Shown piece after piece: positions 16,495 to 25,800 of a stretch of 36,688 nt of DNA (its first letter is position 1; each line of letters opens with the position of its first letter). The notes under the pieces were generated by a model, which did not search any database, was not told the origin of the DNA, and saw nothing but the letters and a program-made list of their open reading frames with translations. Source of the stretch: Bacteroidota bacterium (GTDB lineage: Bacteria; Bacteroidota; Bacteroidia; Bacteroidales; DYOH01); assembly GCA_020048155.1 (NCBI GenBank), contig JAIFMY010000230.1, positions 1 through 36,688 on the forward strand. Direction: 5' to 3'. The position numbers and the translations under genes are program-made.

Positions 16495-18675
16495 ATGAAG
16501 AAATTTGGTGATATAACACTTAATATTAAGATAATAGCGTATCTGCTGTTGTTCATAATTCTTACATTCTTAGGTTATTTGATAGCCGTGAACGCTATTA
16601 GCAAGCAAGTGGTGATAAATAAGGATATTGCAAATATAAATACCAAATTGAGCCAGATTGGGCAGCTAAAAAACAATACGCTTCGACTTTATTCAGAGGT
16701 TAAGCAGCATATTTTGTTTGATGATCCCGAGAGCATGTTGCTAAGCGAAAATCGAATTTCAGCCTTATACCAAGATATTGATCTCCTGATAGCTAATACC
16801 AAACAGAACCTATCAAGTGACGAATCTCTCCTACTCAATGAATACTTTTTCCAGTACGAAACTTTCAGGAAGTCGCTTCAAGAAATAATTACACTAAGCG
16901 GTGTCAGCGATTCTTTGGCCATTCACCTGCTCGATAACTCAGCATTTGTGCAATACATAAAGATTGAGAGTATTTTTATTAACATGGATACTCAACTCCG
17001 CCAGCAGTTTGAAAAACGAAATATAGAAATTGCTGAGGCAGAACAATCATCTCTTTTTCGTAGCTTGCTACTCATGCTGCTCGGTATATTGCTTACTGCC
17101 GGCGGTGGGGTATACTTCATATACGATTTGGTCATACCACTCAAAAGATTAAGAACCCATATAAATCAGTTAGCGGAAGGAAGATTTATACAAGAAGAAA
17201 TTTCCGAAAAAAGCGATTTGATTGGTACCATGGTATCAGATCTGAATAAAATCAGATTTAATCAATTCCTCCTTACAGAATTTGCTAAGGAATTGAAAGA
17301 GGGGAACTACGACGCAATATACACGACAAAAGGCGAATCTGATGAAATTGGAAAGATCCTGATAAATTTGCGCGATAACCTCAAGAAAACAAAATCCGAT
17401 CAGCAAAACCAGTTTATTGAAAATGAACAACGAAACTGGATTGAACGTGGTATCTCAAATTTCAACGAGATACTTAGGCTATACAGTAACGATATTAAAG
17501 AACTCGGTCATCAGATTATTAGTGCTACAGTGCAATATCTCAATGCAGTACAAGGAGGAATATTTATTTTGCATGATGAAAAAGCTGATGATGTACATTT
17601 GGATTTAGCTGCATCGTATGCCTACAATCGAAGAAAATTCTTGCAAAAGCGAATTGACATAGGAGATGGGCTTATCGGTTTATCGGTACTTGAAAAGGAA
17701 ACACTTCACCTTACTGAATTGCCTGAAGAGTATCTTGAAATCACATCCGGACTTGGGGATGCCAAACCGGTAAGTATTCTTATAGTTCCTCTCTTGAAAG
17801 AAGATACCGTACATGGAGTCATAGAAATTTCCAGTTTTTTACCTTTTGAAACTTATCAGATACAATTTGTTGAAAGACTTGGCTCTACCATTGCTTCAAC
17901 ACTTTTGTCGGTAAAAATCAATGAACGTACAAACAGATTGCTGGCTGAATCGCAAAAACAATCTGAGGAACTTGCTTCTCAGGAGGAAGAAATGAGGCAG
18001 AATCTTGAAGAATTACGAGCCATACAGGAAGAAGCTGAAAAACAAATTATTGAATTTAAATCATCTATTGATGCCATTGACCCGTTCTTGCTTAAGTTGG
18101 AACTTAATATGGAAGGGCAGATAATTAGAAGCAATCCTACATTCTTAAACTTTGTTTCTTCGCCCGAGGAAAAACTATTGGGAAAGCAAGTCTCGGCGTA
18201 TTTCCCAACAAATCTTTCTGAACTTATTGACGAACATATTAGCAATGCAGCAGACGGGCATAGTGCTAATTTTGAGTTGGAAATGGACCATCGCTCCGGG
18301 CATATAATGCTTTATTGTAGATTGACTCCTATTTACAACAACTTCAATCAAGTATATAAACTAATCTGGCTCGGATTTGTTTGTAGTACCTCAAGCGAGA
18401 CAAATCAATCTGAACTCGAAGTAAAACCTGAAGCACTATCAGCAACGATTGATGACATCACTTATCAGGCTTGGCAAACATCAGATGCAGTTTGGACATT
18501 GCAAATGCAAGAATATGAAACACTTGTACAAAAGTTAAATGATAAAGAGAAAGAACTTAGGCATCTTCAAAGCATGATTTCAAGTAAAAATACAGAGCAC
18601 TCAAATACTCAGGATGAAAGCGATCCAGACTATTTGAAGTGGAAAGATGGGTTAACGAATGAAAATATACAGTAA
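16495..18675 (+). CDS. Membrane sensor protein: HAMP-GAF-coiled coil-PAS, no output domain
   Basis: This 726-residue paralogue of the gene at 14412 has membrane helices near residues 11-33 and 189-211, a periplasmic four-helix-type sensor between them, and HAMP (about 212-265) with a second HAMP-like unit (AKELKEGNYDAIY). The GAF domain lies at about 330-478 (YAYNRRKF, GDGLIG, EITSGLGDAKP, ILIVPLL). Residues 483-525 form a glutamate-rich coiled coil (SEELASQEEEMRQNLEELRA). A PAS-like domain sits at about 535-640 and a final coiled coil near 690-710. No catalytic output domain is present. The glutamate pairs in the coiled coil resemble, loosely, methyl-accepting heptads, so it is a candidate CheR/CheB substrate; that is inference. 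The next small gene begins 1 base after its stop. Confidence 0.83.
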   Translation: MKKFGDITLNIKIIAYLLLFIILTFLGYLIAVNAISKQVVINKDIANINTKLSQIGQLKNNTLRLYSEVKQHILFDDPESMLLSENRISALYQDIDLLIANTKQNLSSDESLLLNEYFFQYETFRKSLQEIITLSGVSDSLAIHLLDNSAFVQYIKIESIFINMDTQLRQQFEKRNIEIAEAEQSSLFRSLLLMLLGILLTAGGGVYFIYDLVIPLKRLRTHINQLAEGRFIQEEISEKSDLIGTMVSDLNKIRFNQFLLTEFAKELKEGNYDAIYTTKGESDEIGKILINLRDNLKKTKSDQQNQFIENEQRNWIERGISNFNEILRLYSNDIKELGHQIISATVQYLNAVQGGIFILHDEKADDVHLDLAASYAYNRRKFLQKRIDIGDGLIGLSVLEKETLHLTELPEEYLEITSGLGDAKPVSILIVPLLKEDTVHGVIEISSFLPFETYQIQFVERLGSTIASTLLSVKINERTNRLLAESQKQSEELASQEEEMRQNLEELRAIQEEAEKQIIEFKSSIDAIDPFLLKLELNMEGQIIRSNPTFLNFVSSPEEKLLGKQVSAYFPTNLSELIDEHISNAADGHSANFELEMDHRSGHIMLYCRLTPIYNNFNQVYKLIWLGFVCSTSSETNQSELEVKPEALSATIDDITYQAWQTSDAVWTLQMQEYETLVQKLNDKEKELRHLQSMISSKNTEHSNTQDESDPDYLKWKDGLTNENIQ

Positions 18676-18676
18676 T

Positions 18677-18958
18677 ATGCACCCTTCAATTTTTGTATTG
18701 AACATTTTATTGCAAACTTTGCAAAATGGTTTACAGTATCATCAAAATCATGAATTTAATAAAATGGTAGCCCAAAGAGTAGTTGACCTATTGGCTAATA
18801 GCACCAAGGGTCAAACTCAAGAATGGGGCAATTGGAACCACTTAGCAGAGCAGATCATCAACAACTTAAATATATTCATACACACGGAACCCGAAAAATT
18901 AGATATAAAGCAGTTCAAACTACAATACACCAAATGGCTTGTTGAAATCAATTCATAA
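18677..18958 (+). CDS. Small protein of unknown function in the sensor/Sia gene cluster
   Basis: An ATG one base after the preceding stop gives 93 residues; an in-frame ATG at 18659 would overlap that gene by 17 bases. The protein is predicted helical and lacks a signal peptide or membrane helix (VLNILLQTLQNGLQYHQNHE, AQRVVDLLANSTKG, WLVEINS). I recognise no family. The tight spacing implies translation coupled to the HAMP-GAF-PAS protein, so it may be a small cytoplasmic partner of it. Reality as a gene is supported by its position, its length and its sensible amino-acid composition. Confidence 0.6.
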   Translation: MHPSIFVLNILLQTLQNGLQYHQNHEFNKMVAQRVVDLLANSTKGQTQEWGNWNHLAEQIINNLNIFIHTEPEKLDIKQFKLQYTKWLVEINS

Positions 18959-18976
18959 CAAAATTATGGATCTGTT

Positions 18977-19007
18977 TTTGAATTTTAGCCTGATTAGTGT
19001 ATCTTAG
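18977..19007 (+). promoter_or_regulatory. Candidate promoter for the SiaA-like phosphatase gene
   Basis: TTTG at 18977-18980, a 19-base spacer and TATCTTAG at 19000-19007, one mismatch from TAnnTTTG. The start would be near 19014, about 42 bases before the ATG at 19056. Confidence 0.4.
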
Positions 19008-19055
19008 GTGCAAAATTTGTAGCATTTTCAAACTTTAGAAAAAGCATATTATCGA

Positions 19056-21686
19056 ATGACCAGAAAGTCAAATATATCATATGAGCAAACTCAGCAAGGC
19101 TTACCTAACGGTGGTGCTGCTTTTTTCAATGTGCTTATATTTGGATTCGGGCTTTTATTTCCTATGGTTGCTTGGTTGCTGCAGTTATCCAAAATGGATT
19201 TATTCTTTTCAATAGGCAACATCATTTTTATACACCAAGAAGTTCCGGTAATGCTTATAGTAGATACTGCACCATTTATACTCTTTTTCTTAAGTTATTA
19301 TGTAAATAGCAGAAACAATGCTCGGTACCTCGAATTTCAGCAAGAAGTTCAAGATCTTGAAAATCGAATAAAAAGCAATATTGAATTGGCACGTTCAATT
19401 GGTAACCTTGATGTACAAATTCAAGATTCAGCAGTAGATGTAGAAGATGAACTTGCGAACTCATTGTTGCTTATGCATAAAAACTTGCGGGAGTCGAACG
19501 CTAAAGAATATGAACGAAACTGGATAGCACGAGGAAAAGAGCAAATAGCTGATATACTTCGCAAATATAACACCATAGATACACTCGCATTCGAAACCCT
19601 TTATCAGATTATAAAGTATTCGAACATGATACAGGGTGCCTTCTATATATATGAAGAAGATAAACAAAAAATCAGGAATCTCTCAACCTATGCTTACAAC
19701 CGCAGGAAATTTATCACACAGGAATTTTCACTTGGTCAAGGGCTTATAGGACAAGCTGCTTTTGAGCTGGAAATGATTTACAGAACAGAAATTCCTAATT
19801 ACTTTGTATCATTAAGTTCTGGCCTTTTAGGCGATAAAAAACCGAAGTCGTTGCTTATTGTACCCCTTAAAGGCGATGACAAACTGCAGGGGATTATTGA
19901 AATAGCATCACTTGAACCCGAAATATCTGAACTCACAATTCGCTTTTTCAGCGAATTGTCGGACATCATCGGACAGACCCTCTTTAACTTAAAGGCGAAT
20001 AAAAGAACTGAGCAGCTGCTGAATGAAGCTCAGACAATGACAGAGGAGCTCAGACGAAACGAAGATACACTCAAACGCAATGCGGATGAGATGAGACGCA
20101 CACAAGATGAGTTACAAGAGTCAAACAAGAATCTGGGCGCACAAATACAAAAGGTAGAGAATGCACAAAAACGAATGCACTCGCTCCTCGAAAATGCATC
20201 AGAGGTTATTTCTATTTATGATGAGTACGGCATAGTTGTTTACGAAAGTCCTTCTGTAAAAAGCATTCTCGGATATGCCCCTGATGAAGTAGTTGGTAAA
20301 AATGCTTTTAATACAGATACCATTGTCGGAAACCAGGCTACCAAAAAGATTTTCTACGAATTACTGGATCATCCGGAGCAGAGTATCACATTCGAGTTTG
20401 AATATGAAAAACGCGGGGGTGAACTTATTTGGCTCGAATCTACTGCAAGAAATCTCATACAAGACCCTTCAATAAACGGTATCTTGTTCAATACGCGTGA
20501 TATAACCGTTCGGAAAATTGCTGAAAAAGCCCAACGCCTTAGTGGTCAGATGGCTGCCTTGTCAGAAAACTCACCCGACCTTATTATGCGACTTTCTCCA
20601 GATGGCACATTCTATTATGCTAATCCTATAGTTCGCATCTACACCGGTTTACAGATAGATGATATAATCAACCGAAAAATAAGTGAAGTAGGACTTAATT
20701 TAACTATTAGTAAGTTTCTGAAAACTACAATAGATAAAGTGCTGAAAACTGAAGAAAAGCATAATGATGAATTTGATTTCCCTGCAAGGTTTGGCAACCG
20801 TATTATGCATATAAATGCAATACCCGAATTTAGTGAGGGCAAAAAAATTGAATCTATCTTACTTGTTGCCAATGATATAACCGAGCGTAAACAAATTGAG
20901 CTCGAAATCGAACAAAAAAATAAAAACATTACAGAAAGTATAAACTATGCATATAGAATTCAGAGCGCAATTCTTCCTGATACTCGTCTGATTCAGAAGT
21001 ATTTACCAAATTCATTTATATATTATCGTCCTAGAGATATAGTTAGTGGTGATTTTCCTTGGTTTTTTAAGAAAAATGACGATATCTTTATAGCCGCAGT
21101 TGATTGTACCGGACACGGTGTTCCCGGGGCTCTTCTTTCGCTTATTGGTTACTTTTTGCTCAACAACATTGTTGACCACGACAAAGATGTAACCGCGGGC
21201 GAAGCTCTTGATGAATTGCACGTAGGAGTTAGAAAAACCCTACGCCAAGACACAGGTGAAGCATACGGGCGCGACGGTATGGACATAGCTCTTTGTAAAA
21301 TAAACTTTACCAAGATGCAGCTCCAGTATGCTGGTGCGCATCGCCCCTTGTATATGTTCAAAGACAGAGAGCTAAAGCAATACAAAGGCAATTCCAAAGC
21401 AATTGGCGGCATCCCCGACGAAGAAAAAGAGGAACCTAATTTCATTAACCATATGATCAACATAACACCCGGTGATAAAATTTTCTTTTTTTCTGATGGT
21501 TTACCTGACCAGATAGGCGGCCCACGCGGTCGGAAGTATCAGGCAATACGTATCAGAAGTATTATTGAAGAAAATCCGGATTTCAATATGGAACAATTTG
21601 CAGATTTTTTTGCAAGAGATTATTTGGATTGGAAAGGTGACAATAAACAAATAGATGATGTTTTGTTAATTGGAGTAGAAATATAA
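19056..21686 (+). CDS. Membrane GAF-PAS-PAS protein with SpoIIE/RsbU-type PP2C serine phosphatase domain (SiaA-like)
   Basis: The 876-residue protein has two N-terminal membrane helices (about 22-45 and 65-86), a coiled coil, and a GAF domain at about 165-325 (YAYNRRKF, GQGLIG, SGLLGDKKP, LLIVPLKG). A second coiled coil, two PAS domains (about 380-490 and 500-620) and a C-terminal PP2C phosphatase domain (about 640-876) follow. The phosphatase keeps the metal-site motifs: RDIVSGDFPW, AVDCTGHGVPGALLSL, GMDIALCKIN, YAGAHRPLY, FFSDGLPDQ and QIDDVLLIGVEI. It probably dephosphorylates a serine/threonine on a partner protein. The genes directly downstream encode SiaB- and SiaC-like proteins, so by analogy with the SiaABCD system it is the SiaA counterpart, acting on SiaC. 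The sensory part differs from that of Pseudomonas SiaA. Confidence 0.9.
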   Translation: MTRKSNISYEQTQQGLPNGGAAFFNVLIFGFGLLFPMVAWLLQLSKMDLFFSIGNIIFIHQEVPVMLIVDTAPFILFFLSYYVNSRNNARYLEFQQEVQDLENRIKSNIELARSIGNLDVQIQDSAVDVEDELANSLLLMHKNLRESNAKEYERNWIARGKEQIADILRKYNTIDTLAFETLYQIIKYSNMIQGAFYIYEEDKQKIRNLSTYAYNRRKFITQEFSLGQGLIGQAAFELEMIYRTEIPNYFVSLSSGLLGDKKPKSLLIVPLKGDDKLQGIIEIASLEPEISELTIRFFSELSDIIGQTLFNLKANKRTEQLLNEAQTMTEELRRNEDTLKRNADEMRRTQDELQESNKNLGAQIQKVENAQKRMHSLLENASEVISIYDEYGIVVYESPSVKSILGYAPDEVVGKNAFNTDTIVGNQATKKIFYELLDHPEQSITFEFEYEKRGGELIWLESTARNLIQDPSINGILFNTRDITVRKIAEKAQRLSGQMAALSENSPDLIMRLSPDGTFYYANPIVRIYTGLQIDDIINRKISEVGLNLTISKFLKTTIDKVLKTEEKHNDEFDFPARFGNRIMHINAIPEFSEGKKIESILLVANDITERKQIELEIEQKNKNITESINYAYRIQSAILPDTRLIQKYLPNSFIYYRPRDIVSGDFPWFFKKNDDIFIAAVDCTGHGVPGALLSLIGYFLLNNIVDHDKDVTAGEALDELHVGVRKTLRQDTGEAYGRDGMDIALCKINFTKMQLQYAGAHRPLYMFKDRELKQYKGNSKAIGGIPDEEKEEPNFINHMINITPGDKIFFFSDGLPDQIGGPRGRKYQAIRIRSIIEENPDFNMEQFADFFARDYLDWKGDNKQIDDVLLIGVEI

Positions 21687-21691
21687 TTTTG
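21662..21691 (+). promoter_or_regulatory. Possible internal promoter for siaB-siaC
   Basis: TTTG at 21662-21665, an 18-base spacer and TAATTTTG at 21684-21691, straddling the stop of the phosphatase gene. It could give extra transcription of the two small downstream genes, but may be chance in AT-rich DNA. Confidence 0.3.
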
Positions 21692-21727
21692 CAATTGATT
21701 AATTAACTTACCATATACATATATCGT

Positions 21728-22306
21728 ATGGCTAATTTGAACGGAAATCAGGACTCGCTAGAATTCGTTTACAACTTCTACTTGAAGATGAAAGAGAACA
21801 AAGTGAATCTTGCATATGAAGGTGAAATCACACACCAGATTACTAAGGCGTTTACGGCTCTTACAGAATCTAATATGGCAAACGAGGAAGATTACAACTC
21901 GGTGCAAAAGAAAGTCTTTCATGTTATGGTAGAATGTTTGCAAAACGTTAGTAAGCACTCTGAACGTACCGAGAATGCCAAGGACGGAAGAGGTATTTTT
22001 ATGGTAAGTAAAGGGGAAGAAGAATATAATGTGACTACTGCTAATGTAATCAATAATGAAAAAATTGAGGAGTTAACCGAAATGCTAAACAATATAAATA
22101 GTTTGGATAAGATTGGCCTCAAGCAGCTTTACAAACAACAAATACGCGATGGCAGGCTCTCTGAAAAAGGAGGTGCCGGTCTCGGGTTTATTGATATTGC
22201 ACGTAAAACCGGCGAGAAATTGGTATTCAATTTCCTTCCAATCAATGATATACAATCATTTTTTGTATTAATATCTACCGTATCAAGAAAAAAAGACGAA
22301 GAATAA
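21728..22306 (+). CDS. SiaB-family protein kinase
   Basis: This 192-residue cytoplasmic protein matches SiaB-type kinases, which have a GHKL/HATPase-like fold. The N-box is VECLQNVSKHS, with Glu69 and Asn73 positioned to bind Mg-ATP, and the G-box is KGGAGLGF (147-154). In Pseudomonas aeruginosa SiaB phosphorylates SiaC on a threonine and SiaA removes the phosphate; these facts are from the known family. Here the order SiaA-like, SiaB-like, SiaC-like is kept with gaps of 41 and 19 bases, strong support for the same three-part switch. It has no membrane helix or signal peptide. The fourth Sia gene, the diguanylate cyclase SiaD, is absent from this window. Confidence 0.88.
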   Translation: MANLNGNQDSLEFVYNFYLKMKENKVNLAYEGEITHQITKAFTALTESNMANEEDYNSVQKKVFHVMVECLQNVSKHSERTENAKDGRGIFMVSKGEEEYNVTTANVINNEKIEELTEMLNNINSLDKIGLKQLYKQQIRDGRLSEKGGAGLGFIDIARKTGEKLVFNFLPINDIQSFFVLISTVSRKKDEE

Positions 22307-22325
22307 ATTTAACCAAATTATAATT

Positions 22326-22709
22326 ATGGATCCTATCAGAATCAAAGGTACCGATGATACACCAACCGTGATCCTCGATAAAGAAAATGGCATCTTTGAA
22401 ATATCTGGACGTTCATTGCCAGAAGACGTTGCTGCGTTTTTTGATCCCATTCTCGAATGGCTTGATGAATACTCAAAGTCACCATTGTCAAAAACCATTT
22501 TCAATTTTAAGCTTGAATACTTCAATACAGCTTCTTCGAAATTGCTGCTTGATGTGCTTCTTAAACTTGAAGACCTTCACGATGATGGTCACGATGTATT
22601 AGTCAGATGGCACTTCCCGGATGACGATGAAGATATGGAAGAAGCAGGTGAAGAATATGCCGATATTGTTGAAGTCCCATTTGAACAAGTTAGTTACTCA
22701 GTTGATTAA
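22326..22709 (+). CDS. SiaC-family (DUF1987) regulatory phosphoprotein
   Basis: This 127-residue acidic protein belongs to the DUF1987/SiaC family: ILDKENGIFEISGRSLPED near the N-terminus and KLEYFNTASSKLLLDVL in the middle. The threonine in YFNTAS is residue 68, which matches, as I recall it, the position phosphorylated in Pseudomonas SiaC. The fold resembles an anti-sigma-factor antagonist (STAS-like). In Pseudomonas, unphosphorylated SiaC activates the diguanylate cyclase SiaD. Here no SiaD is nearby, and the next gene encodes an ABC transporter, so the output partner is unknown. The C-terminal part is strongly acidic (DDDEDMEEAGEEY). Confidence 0.9.
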   Translation: MDPIRIKGTDDTPTVILDKENGIFEISGRSLPEDVAAFFDPILEWLDEYSKSPLSKTIFNFKLEYFNTASSKLLLDVLLKLEDLHDDGHDVLVRWHFPDDDEDMEEAGEEYADIVEVPFEQVSYSVD

Positions 22710-22745
22710 TTTTTCCAAAACTTTGGATTAAATTTTGTAGAGTAA

Positions 22746-22765
22746 CTTCATGTATTCACATGAAG
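22746..22765 (+). other. Perfect 8-bp hairpin between siaC and the ABC transporter gene
   Basis: CTTCATGT (22746-22753) and ACATGAAG (22758-22765) form a perfect inverted repeat with a 4-base loop. The trailing sequence is T-rich but interrupted. It may be a weak terminator that lowers transcription into the transporter gene, an mRNA stability element or an operator; the sequence does not decide. Confidence 0.35.
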
Positions 22766-22802
22766 CATATTTTGGGTTTGTATTTTATTTTGTTTATAAC
22801 GC

Positions 22803-25800
22803 ATGAGTAAGGAAATACTTGAAGCTTTAATGCAGCTCTTTGCCATCATTGCCAAACAAGGCGATGGTGTTGGCGAGAGTGAATTAGAATATGTGCACAA
22901 TTTTCTTCAACAGCAAGTTAGCTCTGATGATGTTGATGTATATATTGCTATGTTCAATGAAAAAGCTGGTATTGACAAAAAAGGTGGAACGGACAAAAAA
23001 GGACTCAAAGACCAAAAACGTGTTTCTGTAATCGACTCTGTTCGAATCCTGGGTCCTAGCAAAAAAATTAATAAACGACTTAACCAAAAGCAAAAGGTAG
23101 TTGTACTCGTTCGTCTGTTTGAAATTTTAAAAGCCAATCCAAATGATGTGGCTGAACGCATGGAAATTATTTCTACTGTAGGCAATGTGTTCAATATCTC
23201 AAAAGATGAATTCACCACCATCGAAAAGTTTGTAATGAAAGAAGGTATCGATGAGTTGGATATCGAAAATATCCTCATCGCATCTGATACTACTTTCCCT
23301 ATAATACATGCTCATAAAATACTTACTGAGCAAATTGATGGAAATATTTATATTCTACGAATACCGGCTCAGGAACTTTACTTTTTACGGTATACCGGCT
23401 CGCAGGATATTTTCTTAAACGGATTACCGGTTAATAATACCCGTATTTATCTGTTTGCTAGCGGTAGTACTGTTAAATTGCCAAAAGGTAAGCCCATCTA
23501 TTATTCAGATGTAGTTGCCAATTTTCACGCAGATATTACTTCTGCACGCTTATCTTTTAGTGTCAATAACATTTGGTACAAGTTTCCCAATGGTGGTGTA
23601 GGCTTACAAGATATTTCTTTTCAAACTGCTCAAGGAAAACTCATTGGGATAATGGGTGCCAGCGGAGCGGGTAAAACCACTCTGCTGAATGTACTTTCCG
23701 GAATTTATGAGCCTAGTGATGGTGCAGTTCTTATCAACGGAATCGATTTGCATAAGCAACGCGACCAAATGGAAGGGGTAATTGGGTATATACCCCAAGA
23801 TGACCTTCTAATTGAAGAGTTGACTGTATTTCAAAACTTGTTTTTTGCCGCTAAACTTTGTTTCAATAATAAATCTGATGAAGAAATCACAGGGCTTGTA
23901 GATCAAACCCTGAAGAGTCTTGGTTTATTTGAACGCAAGCATCTGAAAGTTGGTTCACCTCTCAATAAAATGATTTCAGGCGGACAGAGGAAACGGCTGA
24001 ATATAGCGCTTGAACTTATTCGTGAACCGTCTATACTTTTTGTTGATGAACCAACAAGTGGTCTCTCATCACGCGATTCTGAAAACGTAATGGAGCTACT
24101 TAGTGAGCTTACCCTCAAAGGAAAACTCATTTTCGTTGTAATTCACCAACCTTCATCCAACATTTATAAAATGTTTGACCGGATGATTATTCTTGATACC
24201 GGTGGGTATCTGGTTTATTATGGCAATCCGGTTGAAGCAGTAATGTATTTCAAACGCATTGACGCACAGGTCAATAGTGAACAAGGGGAATGTCCGGTCT
24301 GTGGTAATGTAACACCTGAACTTCTTTTTGAAATTATGGAAGCCAGGGTAGTAGATGAGTTTGGTAAATACACAGATACACGAAAAGTGAGCCCAGTAAA
24401 ATGGGAAGATTACTATAAAAAGAATATCAAGGCTGAAGTAGTAGAGGATGTGAAGGAATCACCACCTGTGTCTTCGGTTATACCTTCTTGGTATCAGCAG
24501 TTTAAAACCTATACGAAACGCGATATCATGTCCAAAATAAGCAACACCCAATACGTGGTGCTTACTTTGATGGAAGCGCCGTTGCTAGGTTTTATCCTTT
24601 CTTTCCTTATCAGATATATTGCCGATCCAAATTCTAATGTTTATATTTTCTACGACAACGAAAATATACCTCCATATATCTTCATGAGCATTGTAGTTGC
24701 TTTGTTTTTTGGACTCATTGTGAGTGCTGAGGAAATATTCCGTGATCGTAAAATTTTAAAACGAGAACAGTTTTTGAACTTATCCAGAAGCAGTTACCTC
24801 CTTTCGAAAGTACTTATACTTATAATTATATCCGCTATTCAGGCATTTTTATATGTTTTGGTTGCCAACAATATTCTTGTTGTTCGCGATATGTTCTTCT
24901 ATTATTGGTTCACACTGTTTGCAGTATTTGTTTTCTCTAACATGCTGGGATTAAATATTTCGCAAACATTCAACAGTGCTGTCACTATTTATGTAATAAT
25001 TCCCTTGCTGCTCATACCTATGATGTCACTTGGTGGAGCTATGTTTAGTTTTGATAAGTTGAACAGAGCATTGGGAAGCGTTGACAAAGTACCTTGGATT
25101 GCCGAAATCATGCCTTCACGGTGGGCATACGAGGCTCTTATGGTAAACCAGTTTAAGAACAATAAATTTGAAGCCGAATACTATGAACTTGAGAAAATAA
25201 GAAGTTTTTCGGATTTCCGTACCGTATTTTATTTGCCTGAACTAGAGCAGGTTATAGACGAAACGGTTACTTTAAAGTCTGAGGATGAACAAAAAAATAA
25301 AAAGGAAATCCTGATGAATTTAGCTCTCATAAAGAGGGCATTTGCAAAGGAAACACTTCTGGTGAAAGGATTACCAAAAGATTTAACTGCATCTATCACT
25401 GATGAGAATTTTGATGAAGACTTCGCTGAAGAATTGCGTGGATATATACGTCAGTTAGAATTGTTTTATGGAAAAAGATTGTTTTATGCTGACAGTATTC
25501 GTGACGCCAGAATGAATCATTTGGATGATTCTCTCCCAGGATATTATAATCAGATGCGTAGGATATATCACAATGAACGATTGGCAGACTTAGTGAAGAA
25601 AAGCACAGAAACCCATAAAATTTTGCGCTATGAAGATAAATTGGTTCAACAGATAGATCCTATATTTTTGGAACCAGATGTTACTCATATACTTGATTTT
25701 AGATCTCATTTTTATGCCCCTCGTAAACATTTTCTAGGAAATTATTACAGTACTTATTGGTTTAATATGTTTATAATATGGTTTATGGCATTAGCTTTGT

